Shown piece after piece: positions 1 to 6,843 of a stretch of DNA of 22,611 nucleotides. How positions within the stretch are numbered: position 1 is the first letter of the stretch; every line of letters starts with the position of its first letter. The notes beneath the pieces were generated by a model. The model had not been told where the DNA came from, searched no databases, and was given only the letters and a program-made list of their open reading frames with translations. A program made the position numbers and the translations under genes. Source of the DNA: Nitrososphaerota archaeon (GTDB lineage: Archaea > Thermoproteota > Bathyarchaeia > Bathyarchaeales > Bathycorpusculaceae); NCBI GenBank assembly GCA_031282985.1, contig JAITCR010000112.1, positions 1-22,611 of the forward strand, in the 5' to 3' direction.

Positions 1-604
1 TGTACATGGATTTAAGCGTGTTTTTTCTCTGAAAAATTTGGCGAACCTGTCAATTATCTATGGAGTTAACATGGATTTGATTCTACGCCAAATTATCTAT
101 TCTAAAGTGGTACACTACCAAAAGTTTCCATAAATTCCGCAGTTTAGTGTCCAATTTAAAAATAGTCCATAATTTGCGCTTTTTAACAATACAGCTATTG
201 GCGCCCATATAGCCACCACAACCACATTTTAAAAACCTCTAATTACAAACCTTTTGATAATTAGAACCCATTTTGCAGAATTTAAAAGTTACTAATACCT
301 TGGTGACTAAAAAATGCGGAATTTAGGATATTGTTTGTTGTGTGTTTGAGTGTTTGTTTTTTGTAGAAACTGTTGTTTAGTATTACAATTGTAAATTTTT
401 GAGACTTATTGTGAAAACACAGTTTTCCATGCCGCCACAACACCTTTAGCAGACAAAATGGGCATATTTGCTTTATGTTATAAAAAATTCACGTATTTAC
501 AAAGAAACAACGCCTTACCACACCCGTTAGAGCCCTTAGCAATAGACGCCCCCATTGTTATCACATGACACCAACTGTCAAAAATCAAGTTTACAACAGC
601 AATA
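1..604. other. Non-coding left flank, no convincing gene
   Basis: This stretch is AT-rich with stops in all frames, and no RNA gene is recognisable. It contains the inverted-repeat element listed separately (about 128-328) and a perfect 12-bp AT-rich palindrome at 383-394. On the minus strand at about 478-600, just past feoB, a short reading frame shows a P-loop-like string (GSNGCGKA), but it ends after about 40 codons and has no further support. It may be the remnant of a decayed ATPase gene or chance. Confidence 0.5.
128..328. repeat. Imperfect inverted-repeat element, MITE-like
   Basis: The 11-base string TAAATTCCGCA at 131-141 recurs exactly inverted as TGCGGAATTTA at 315-325. The similarity continues inward: GTTTAGTGTCC at 142-152 matches the reverse complement of 302-314 with a 2-base gap. 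Weaker copies of the same motif lie inside, at about 170-180 and inverted at 274-284, giving a nested palindromic layout about 200 bp long with no ORF. This is what a decayed miniature inverted-repeat element would look like. No target-site duplication is clear, and it matches neither IS in the window. Confidence 0.4.
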
Positions 605-2596
605 CTAAACAAAAAGATTTAGAAGGTGAAAGGCTAAGCCGCCAAACAATAGCGCAGTTCCAATATTTGCCAGTGAAATTAAGGCAGTTACTCTCCAACC
701 AAATTCTTTACCAAGTACACCTATAGTTGCAACACAAGGAATATAGAGCATAGCCACCAAAGCCATAACCACCAATTGCACCGAAGAAAACCCCACCAGT
801 AAATTTGTTGTACCAAGTATCGCCACTGCACCTACAATAACAAATTCCTTGCGAACAGCACCAAGAACCAACAGTACACCAGCAATTGCGGGCAAACCAA
901 GCCACAGAACTGTAAGAGGATACAAAGCATTATTTATGGGCGTAAGCAAACCAGTAACATATAGAACTTGGATAAGTGCACTACAAACTATGTATATGGG
1001 TAAAACCACGTAGATAAGTGACTTAGTGCGTGCCCAAGTTTGCTTTAGAACAACTTTCAAAGAGGGCCGTTTAAAACTACTCATCTCCATAATTAACCCA
1101 GTGGTTTTTCCCGGAACAGCTTTCATGGCAATTCTGCCCATGACAAAAATTATGGCAAGGTTGACAACATACAAGAGCAACGCCCATTGTATACCTACAA
1201 ACACTCCAACCATACCAAAAAGCACAATAGTTCGAGCAGAACAAGGCGCAAAAGTTATAGCAAAAGCAGCAAGAAGACGCTCACGCCGAGTTTCCATAAT
1301 TTTACAACTATGAATAGCAGGAACACTACAACCGTACCCAAGAATTATCGGAATCAACGCTTTACCATGCAACCCAATCTTATGCATAACACTATCCATC
1401 ATAAAAGCCACACGAGTCAGCAAACCAGAATCTTCGATAAACGCCAACAACAAATAGAAAGGAACCACAAAGGGTATAATTAGCGTTACACCCGCGGTAA
1501 ACCCACCCCAGACACCATTAAAAACAACATCCAAAAGTGAAGCGGACATTGACAATTCAGGATCAACAGAGTAGATCAAGTTTAAACCTGATGAAATCAA
1601 GTCAGCTAACCAATTACCTATAAAAAAAGTCCAAAGCAACAAACCACCAACCACACAAAAGGCAGCAACATAACCAAATATGCGGTGAGTTGTGAACCAG
1701 TCTAATCGGTCAGTAAAATGATGCGAAACTTCGTCCTGTTGAAGCGAAGACGCTACAACAGAGCCTGCAAGAGCATAACGCTCAGAGGCAATCATAGAAA
1801 AACATTTCTCTTGACAGCGGCTTTCAAACTCCACAGAAATAGCTTTTAACTGCGATATGGTGCTTTCTGATTTTTCAGCAACCAACTTTGTAATTTCAAC
1901 ATCGCCTTCAAGCAATTTGATTGCTACCCAACGAGATGGATACTCTAAGGCGAGTTTTTCTTTTTCTATTATATGTTGTAGTTTTTCAATTTGATCTTCG
2001 AGTTCTTTTTGATATTTCAAAAGCTTAGATCCAGGTTTACTGGTTGCAACTTTCACAGCTTCCCTAACAGCTTCATAAACCCCTTCACCGCGGATAGCGG
2101 TAGCAAAAACCACAGGAACCCCTAATATTTCAGATAAACGGTCTTTGTTTATGAGGATACCTTTATTTTTTGCAATATCTACCTGATTTAAGACCAAAAC
2201 AATTGGCGCATTCATCTCTAGGAGCTGCAGGGTAAAGAATAGATTTCTTTCTAAAACTGAAGCATCAACCACATTAATAACTGCGTCAGGTTTCTCTAAA
2301 GCGATATAGTCTCTGGAGACGATTTCTTCCATAGAAAACGTCGAAAATGAATATATCCCGGGCAGGTCGATAACTTTAATTGCGTGACCTTCAAAGTTCA
2401 GGTTGCCTTCTGCGCGTTCAACTGTTTTTCCCGGCCAATTACCAATTATCTGATTTAACCCAGTTAACTGATTAAAAATTACGCTTTTGCCTACGTTTGC
2501 GTTTCCTGCAAGAGCAAAAATAAGTTGTTTACCATTTTTTGTTCTATCAGAGATTACCGTTTTGTTTTTTGAATCAGTATTTGTATGGCAAGCCAT
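605..2596 (-). CDS. feoB: Ferrous iron transport protein B
   Basis: FeoB is the inner-membrane GTPase-coupled Fe(II) importer. The 663-residue product is within the family's normal length. The N-terminal G domain has the P-loop GNANVGKS (residues 31-38), the G2 region GNWPGKT (52-58), the G3 motif DLPG (77-80) and the G4 motif NQVD (137-140). A helical spacer runs to about residue 300. Several membrane segments follow and include the two gate repeats, recognisable from LGYGCSVPAI and the later FAPCSART. The ATG lies 7 bases after the stop of the upstream DtxR-FeoA gene, so the two are surely co-transcribed and controlled by iron through the operator at 3351-3410. The short N-terminus MACH could add a metal ligand, but that is speculation. 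No separate feoA gene is present. Confidence 0.96.
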   Translation of the reverse strand: MACHTNTDSKNKTVISDRTKNGKQLIFALAGNANVGKSVIFNQLTGLNQIIGNWPGKTVERAEGNLNFEGHAIKVIDLPGIYSFSTFSMEEIVSRDYIALEKPDAVINVVDASVLERNLFFTLQLLEMNAPIVLVLNQVDIAKNKGILINKDRLSEILGVPVVFATAIRGEGVYEAVREAVKVATSKPGSKLLKYQKELEDQIEKLQHIIEKEKLALEYPSRWVAIKLLEGDVEITKLVAEKSESTISQLKAISVEFESRCQEKCFSMIASERYALAGSVVASSLQQDEVSHHFTDRLDWFTTHRIFGYVAAFCVVGGLLLWTFFIGNWLADLISSGLNLIYSVDPELSMSASLLDVVFNGVWGGFTAGVTLIIPFVVPFYLLLAFIEDSGLLTRVAFMMDSVMHKIGLHGKALIPIILGYGCSVPAIHSCKIMETRRERLLAAFAITFAPCSARTIVLFGMVGVFVGIQWALLLYVVNLAIIFVMGRIAMKAVPGKTTGLIMEMSSFKRPSLKVVLKQTWARTKSLIYVVLPIYIVCSALIQVLYVTGLLTPINNALYPLTVLWLGLPAIAGVLLVLGAVRKEFVIVGAVAILGTTNLLVGFSSVQLVVMALVAMLYIPCVATIGVLGKEFGWRVTALISLANIGTALLFGGLAFHLLNLFV

Positions 2597-2603
2597 TATT
2601 TTT

Positions 2604-3332
2604 TCATCCCTTGGTTGTCTGATTTTGTTCTAATTCTACAAATACGTTAGATGCGATGTTTTGTCCTATGGCAAGTTTGGAGCCTCGTACGGCCACTTCC
2701 ACTGGTCCATCTAAGGGTGCAATTTTTATCACTTGGATTCTTGTTCCAGGTGTGAGGCCCATATCTAAGAGGCGTTGAAGCACTTTATGTTCACCCCGAA
2801 TGAAACTAATCTTGCCGAAGGTACCACTTTTTAATTCTTGGATTGGTGTGAGGTTGGTGTCGCGTTTTCCAACTTGTTCTAAGCCTTTTTGATGTAGTTG
2901 AACGCATTCTTCGCAGTTTGAAAAAGGCAAATCACATGCTGGTATGGTTTTGCCGTCGTCTGGGCATGTGCCGGGGTGGTTTAGAAAGCGACAGAGAGAT
3001 TCTTCTGTTTCGTCTGAGAGGGCGTGTTCCATTTGGCAGGCTTCTTGGTGCACTTTATCGTTTCCTATGCGCAGTATGTTTGATAGGAAGCTTTCGAGTA
3101 GTCGGTGTTTTCGGGTTACTTTCTGAGCTTCTTTTAGACCTTTTTCGGTAAGTGTGCTGCCATGGTATGGTGAATATTTTATATAGTCTGCGTCAGCTAA
3201 TTTTTTTAGCATCTCTGTAACGCTAGCTGGGGCAACATCGAGTCTTTGAGAAAGGTCAGTATTATTTACCAGTTCACCGTTTTTAGATAGGCTGTGTACA
3301 GCTTTTAGGTAGTCTTGGGTTGATTTTTGCAA
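2604..3332 (-). CDS. DtxR-family iron regulator with C-terminal FeoA domain
   Basis: This is a metal-dependent repressor with an N-terminal winged helix (about 5-65), a dimerisation and metal-binding domain (66-145) and a FeoA/SH3-like domain (about 162-236). The DtxR metal ligands are all visible with a constant offset of -3: His76, Glu80 and His95 (DtxR 79, 83, 98) and Cys99, Glu102 and His103 (DtxR 102, 105, 106). Cys99 where MntR has Glu points to iron rather than manganese sensing. A Cys-rich stretch (Cys123, 133, 140, 143) sits before the FeoA part. The start is TTG at 3332, with an AGGAG ribosome site 9 bases upstream; no in-frame ATG fits better. It is the first gene of the feoB operon, and the palindromes in its own promoter suggest autoregulation. 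An MntR-like role is less likely. Confidence 0.9.
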   Translation of the reverse strand: MQKSTQDYLKAVHSLSKNGELVNNTDLSQRLDVAPASVTEMLKKLADADYIKYSPYHGSTLTEKGLKEAQKVTRKHRLLESFLSNILRIGNDKVHQEACQMEHALSDETEESLCRFLNHPGTCPDDGKTIPACDLPFSNCEECVQLHQKGLEQVGKRDTNLTPIQELKSGTFGKISFIRGEHKVLQRLLDMGLTPGTRIQVIKIAPLDGPVEVAVRGSKLAIGQNIASNVFVELEQNQTTKG

Positions 3333-3350
3333 TGTTTGCCACTCCTGTTT

Positions 3351-3372
3351 TTAGGCACACCTAAATTAGGTG
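3351..3372. promoter_or_regulatory. Palindromic metalloregulator operator, proximal
   Basis: Two overlapping palindromes lie between the TATA element and the ribosome site of the iron operon: TTAGG-caca-CCTAA (3351-3364) and the perfect 15-mer CACCTAA-a-TTAGGTG (3358-3372). The half-site TTAGG/CCTAA is the core of DtxR/IdeR boxes. The position, about where transcription should begin, suits repression by the DtxR-type protein encoded just downstream. Confidence 0.75.
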
Positions 3373-3380
3373 CAGGGACA

Positions 3381-3388
3381 CATATAAA
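3381..3388 (-). promoter_or_regulatory. TATA box of the iron operon
   Basis: On the minus strand this reads TTTATATG, a good archaeal TATA element. It lies about 50 bases upstream of the TTG start of the regulator gene, which predicts initiation at about 3355-3360. Metalloregulator boxes flank it on both sides, so a bound repressor would block TBP/TFB or RNA polymerase. Confidence 0.65.
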
Positions 3389-3390
3389 TT

Positions 3391-3410
3391 TTTAGGTTAG
3401 CCTAAAAATT
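3391..3410. promoter_or_regulatory. DtxR/IdeR-like box, distal
   Basis: TTTAGGTTAGCCTAAAAATT matches the first 14 positions of the DtxR consensus TTAGGTTAGSCTAACCTAA and has a degenerate right arm. It covers the TFB-recognition side of the TATA element of the iron operon. It also sits upstream of the plus-strand ORF at 3451 and could act in both directions. Confidence 0.75.
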
Positions 3411-3450
3411 TAGTGTTGAGTTATTTAGATCAGAAAGATACACTTGAAAA

Positions 3451-3561
3451 ATGGTTATCACACAAGAAGCGTGGAAAGTGCTACAACAAGGTGGCCATGA
3501 GATCATTAGACCTCCTCGGGTTTTATTTCCTGTTTTCATAGTTGATTATGTCACAAATTAG
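3451..3561 (+). pseudogene. Possible gene start truncated by the IS
   Basis: A plus-strand reading frame starts at ATG 3451 and reads MVITQEAWKVLQQGGHEI for 18 codons before it enters the insertion sequence at about 3505. It then continues as IS sequence to TAG at 3559-3561. The first 18 residues look like the start of a real protein (charged, amphipathic), and the frame is divergent from the iron regulator across a shared operator. No continuation is visible beyond the IS at 4428. It is either the 5' remnant of a disrupted gene or a chance ORF; I do not recognise a family. Confidence 0.25.
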
Positions 3562-4427
3562 GGCTGCACGTAACTCGTAACGTTTACACCTGTTACGATA
3601 CTTGTTTGCCAAAATCTTAAACACCTTAAACTTTACAATAACATTCTCCACAAAAATACGCTCACGAAAAATACGCCTATTCTCTAATTTCTCCTCAAAA
3701 CTTAATGTACCACCTTAGGTTTCTTTTTAGAAATTTCACTATTCCTATGCAACTTTAAAATTCCCTGATAACCACTACCCCTTGAAACAAAATACTCTCA
3801 CAAACAAGACAGCCAACACTATCTGGATAAAGGGAAAAATCATGCTTACTACCTTCTGCATGCGCAATACAAATAATTTCTCTGGTTTGACGGTTAACAA
3901 TTAACTGCGTTTTTTGCGTATGGCGTTTCTTTTTGCCACTGTAGTATCTTTTCTGGTTTTTTCGGCCGCTCCACCTGACTCTCCATCACATCCACAAGCA
4001 CCACTTCAATTTCAGATTCATCACCATAAAGAGCCTTCTTACCGGGTAAACTGAATTTTCCGCTCTTAACTAAAGTGTTCTCTACCCACACTATAGTGTC
4101 GTGGGTTGTGGCTTCTCCTATGTCGAATTCGTAGGATAATTCTTTTTAGGTGAGGTATTGCCTGTTGTATTTTAGGGTTAAAAATAGTTGGACTTCTAAA
4201 GATAGTTTAGTGTGTCTACCACGTCGTTTGTGTTTTGCAACGTAAGCAATTTTTAAAATTTCTACCATAACGTCAAAGGTTTTTTTTAACCCCAAATAAC
4301 TGTTTAAAATCCCCTGAATTTAATTTAGATGCTTTTTCATACCGACTTACACCATCAACCATAATTTAAACCACAACTACATAAAACAACCCCATCACAA
4401 TATTTATAATTTCCGAAGAGATCTAAT
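3505..4427 (-). mobile_element. Degenerate IS5-type insertion sequence
   Basis: The element is about 923 bp. Its left end ATTAGACCTCCTCGG (3505-3519) and the reverse complement of its right end ATTAGATCTCTTCGG (4413-4427) agree at 13 of 15 positions, with further similarity inward. The ends enclose a decayed transposase gene on the minus strand that fills almost the whole element, as is usual for IS5-type elements. I see no clear target duplication, which fits an old insertion. It lies between the iron operon promoter and the RPA gene. Confidence 0.75.
3523..4362 (-). pseudogene. IS5-type transposase pseudogene (DDE_Tnp_4-like)
   Basis: The minus strand from ATG 4362 to TAA 3523 can be read as one transposase of about 280 residues only by shifting frame several times. 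A shift falls at an 8-base T run (4280-4287), a TAA interrupts at 4146-4148, and further shifts occur near 3950, 3780 and 3700. Conserved pieces recovered across the frames include ANNTLVKSGKFSLPG-like sequence (read WVENTLVKSGKFSLPG), LVDVMES with the first catalytic Asp, VERPKK, KYYSGKKKRHT, NRQTREIICIAHAEG, a GSGYQGILKLHRN block and a C-terminal FVENVIVKFKVFKIL with the catalytic Glu. The second catalytic Asp, expected in DSGYQG, appears as Gly. The layout is an N-terminal helix-turn-helix followed by the DDE nuclease. The gene cannot be functional. Confidence 0.85.
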
Positions 4428-4492
4428 AAAAAGGACAAAAAATAATTATGACTAAAGTCTAATTTTTAATGCAAAACGTGTTTTTGAACGTA

Positions 4493-4501
4493 AACTATAA
4501 A
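4493..4501 (+). promoter_or_regulatory. TATA-like element of the RPA gene
   Basis: AACTATAAA is centred about 33 bases before the ATG at 4530. Archaeal spacing predicts initiation about 7 bases before the start codon. The absence of a ribosome-binding sequence before that ATG agrees with a nearly leaderless transcript. Confidence 0.45.
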
Positions 4502-4529
4502 CAAGCAAAAACTTATTCTATAAAGACAA

Positions 4530-5687
4530 ATGACAAAAGAAGAGATTATTACAGTAATACTTGCTAAACATCCAGAATTGTCTGAACAACAAATTCAGGA
4601 GACACTCACACATGAGAAAGAACGTTCAGGTGGTTTGCTAGGTGACGAGACACTTCTGCGTTTGATAGCTGCAAGGTATGGTGTTGAAGCTATTAATCAG
4701 GCAGTAGTGGAGTTTAGTGGGATTTTGTCGTCGGGTCGTCTGTTTTCGGGTTTGAATGATGTTTCAGTTGAAGGCAGGTTAATTGCTATTTTTCCGGTTC
4801 ATAGTTTTGACAATGGTCAAAAAAGTGGCAAGTTTGCTAATTTGATGCTTGTGGACAAAGACAGTATTTTTCGTGTGATTTTGTGGAATGGTAAAGCAGA
4901 AGTTGTTGAGAGTGGCGAATTGCAAATTGGGCAAATTGTCAGACTTTTGCATGGTTACACGAGAGTGGATCAGTTTGGTAATGTTGAGCTGCATTTGGGT
5001 AACAAGAGCAAAATTGAAATTAATGAAAATTCTCAAACTAATTACCCCAATGTAGAAAAATTCACCTCAAAAATAGTGGAAATCACTAACACTTTTAACA
5101 ATGTACATTTAGCTGGTATGGTTAAAGATGTGTTGGGTTCAAAAACGTTCACTAAAGGTGATGGTTCAGAGGGTAAACTTTTGCGTTTCATCCTCGCGGA
5201 TGATTTGGCAGAAATCACAGTTGTTGTTTGGAATGGTAAAGTTGACGAGTTGGAAAGATATCTTAAACCCAGAGTTTGTCTGTATTTACTTAATGGTAAA
5301 GTTAAAGAGAAAGAAAGCGGCGGTTTTGAAGTTCATGTTGACTCGACAAGTTTTGTACAGACACAACCGGTTACGCTCCATATGAGTAAGCTGTCGGATT
5401 TGAAAGAGGGAGACATTGTTAATGTAAGAGGGGATGTTTCAAATGTTGACTCTGTAAGAGAGGTGACCACTGGTAGGGGGGAACAGGTTAAACTGTTCAC
5501 TTTTGAGTTAAGAGATGAAACTGGCTCAGTTACGGTTTCAGTGTGGCGTAATCAAGCTGAGCAAATTAGTGTTTTGAAAGTAGGGGATAGCGTTACTGTA
5601 GAAAACGGTTTTGTAAAGATGGGATATGGAGATAAATTGGAGCTAACCACACGTAGTGGAACCCAATTTACGGTTAAATCTATTTGA
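4530..5687 (+). CDS. RPA-like single-stranded DNA-binding protein, three OB folds
   Basis: This is the archaeal replication protein A large-subunit type, which coats ssDNA in replication and repair. The 385-residue product begins with a helical region (1-65), then has three OB-fold repeats at about 76-160, 190-275 and 286-380. Each repeat carries the same strand signature: VILWNGKAE (116-124), VVVWNGKVDE (231-240) and VSVWRNQAE (336-344). The repeats look like internal duplications. There is no obvious C-terminal zinc finger of the kind some archaeal RPA41 proteins have. The gene stands alone behind its own TATA element. Its last 8 bases, including the TGA, overlap the 3' end of the convergent dehydrogenase gene. 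Substrate type is confident; partners cannot be told from here. Confidence 0.88.
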   Translation: MTKEEIITVILAKHPELSEQQIQETLTHEKERSGGLLGDETLLRLIAARYGVEAINQAVVEFSGILSSGRLFSGLNDVSVEGRLIAIFPVHSFDNGQKSGKFANLMLVDKDSIFRVILWNGKAEVVESGELQIGQIVRLLHGYTRVDQFGNVELHLGNKSKIEINENSQTNYPNVEKFTSKIVEITNTFNNVHLAGMVKDVLGSKTFTKGDGSEGKLLRFILADDLAEITVVVWNGKVDELERYLKPRVCLYLLNGKVKEKESGGFEVHVDSTSFVQTQPVTLHMSKLSDLKEGDIVNVRGDVSNVDSVREVTTGRGEQVKLFTFELRDETGSVTVSVWRNQAEQISVLKVGDSVTVENGFVKMGYGDKLELTTRSGTQFTVKSI

Positions 5688-6699
5688 TTTTTTCAACAAT
5701 AGCGCCTGCCATGTCGCTTGTTGTTGCTTTTCCACCTAAATCGGCTGTTCGAACTTTTCCCTCAACAAGCACCGCAACTACTGCAGCTTCAATTTTTTTA
5801 GCTGCTTCTTTTTCACCAAGATGGCTAAGCATTAGTGCACCCGCAAGTATTGTTGCAATGGGATTTACACGATTCATACCAGCATATTTTGGTGCACTAC
5901 CATGAACGGGTTCGAACATACCATAAGTTTTACCGATGTTTGCACCTGCAGCAAGGCCGAGGCTCCCGGTTACTTGGGCTGCTTCATCGCTCAATATGTC
6001 ACCGAACAGGTTGGTGGTTACCATAACGTCGTATATAGCGGGTTGTTTAATTAACTGCATAGTTGCTGCGTCAATGTGCAGGTCATCTACGGTAACTTCG
6101 GGGTAGCGTTTTTGCACTTCTTTTACGGCATCTTTGAACATACCATCAGTTATACGCAAAATGTTGCCTTTGTGTATGTATGTTAAGTGTTTTTTGCGTT
6201 GCATAGCCAGTTGGAAGGCGAATTCAGCAATTTTGGTGGAGGCTTCAGTTGTTATAATGCGAAAAGCAACACTTACACCGGGTGCTATTAGGGATTCTTG
6301 GCCGGAGTAGAGACCTTCAGTGTTTTCTCTTACAACAACAAGGTCTATGTTGGGTTTTAGAGATTCTATGCTGGGAAAACTTTTACAGGGGCGCACGTTG
6401 GCGTATAGGTCAAACATGCGGCGCAGGGTAACAGCTACACTTACAGGTGCCCCTGGCTCCTCAGGAGTGGTCATGGGACCTTTAAGGCAGGCATGAGTGG
6501 TTTTAATCATGTCAACAGTTTCTTTAGGAAGATTGGTACCATAATCAGGTATGCAATGTGCCCCAGCTTCTCCATAAACATAGTTAAGTTTAAAATCAGA
6601 AACATTTTGAACGGCATCTAAAACATTTATAGTGGCCTCAGTTACCTCAGGCCCAATTCCATCGCCCTTAAGAACAGCAATATTGTAAGTTTTAACCAT
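5680..6699 (-). CDS. Isocitrate/isopropylmalate dehydrogenase family protein
   Basis: This is a beta-decarboxylating dehydrogenase, NAD-type by overall character, of 339 residues from the ATG at 6699. Visible family motifs are KGDGIGPEV (11-19), LRRMFDLYANVRP (92-104), VRENTEGLYSGQE (123-135), the lysine of YIHKGNI (174-180), NLFGDILSDEAA (230-241) and FEPVHGSAPKYAG (262-274). The sequence resembles NAD isocitrate dehydrogenase (IDH3-like) more than LeuB, but where E. coli IDH has Ser113-Leu-Asn115 this protein has Ser87-Val-Ala89, so the isocitrate-binding Asn is absent. Homoisocitrate or isopropylmalate dehydrogenase remain possible. I prefer ATG 6699 to the GTG at 6708 because AGGTG, which includes that GTG, lies at ribosome-site distance from it. 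No leu or lys genes adjoin. Confidence 0.88.
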   Translation of the reverse strand: MVKTYNIAVLKGDGIGPEVTEATINVLDAVQNVSDFKLNYVYGEAGAHCIPDYGTNLPKETVDMIKTTHACLKGPMTTPEEPGAPVSVAVTLRRMFDLYANVRPCKSFPSIESLKPNIDLVVVRENTEGLYSGQESLIAPGVSVAFRIITTEASTKIAEFAFQLAMQRKKHLTYIHKGNILRITDGMFKDAVKEVQKRYPEVTVDDLHIDAATMQLIKQPAIYDVMVTTNLFGDILSDEAAQVTGSLGLAAGANIGKTYGMFEPVHGSAPKYAGMNRVNPIATILAGALMLSHLGEKEAAKKIEAAVVAVLVEGKVRTADLGGKATTSDMAGAIVEKIK

Positions 6700-6708
6700 A
6701 CTATTCAC

Positions 6709-6843
6709 CTAAGATAATTGTTAACACTTCCATTTATCAGCATATCTATTAAACAATTAAATTCTAACAACAAAACACGCATATTTCATCAACAAAAAAC
6801 TACAAAATACTAACCCACTAATTCCATAAAGCTATCGAAAAAT
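6709..6843. other. Intergenic region between homocysteine operon and dehydrogenase
   Basis: This AT-rich stretch holds no ORF. It should contain the end of the homocysteine operon transcript and the promoter of the minus-strand dehydrogenase gene. The minus strand shows T/A-rich strings such as TTTAATA near 6745-6755, but no element stands out enough to call. Confidence 0.3.

Noticed and set aside
1..100. Repeated strings ACATGGATTT and AATTATCTA
   Set aside because: The two repeat pairs have different offsets (65 and 39 bases), so they do not form a tandem repeat, and no function is suggested.
383..394. Perfect palindrome TTACAATTGTAA
   Set aside because: It is AT-rich and short, and is not linked to any promoter or gene start; chance is likely in this composition.
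478..600. Minus-strand frame after feoB with a P-loop-like string GSNGCGKA
   Set aside because: It ends after about 40 codons, lacks a recognised family context and continues only weakly in the same frame past the stop. It may be a relic but is not supportable as a gene.
1026..1483. Plus-strand ORFs of 95 and 98 codons within feoB
   Set aside because: They run antisense to a clearly conserved FeoB membrane domain, have no family features and no ribosome sites.
3894..4091. 65-codon minus-strand ORF as an independent small gene
   Set aside because: It is the uninterrupted middle piece of the frameshifted transposase, not a gene of its own.
6700..6708. GTG start adding three residues to the dehydrogenase
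   Set aside because: The GTG is part of AGGTG, which is better read as the ribosome site for the ATG at 6699.
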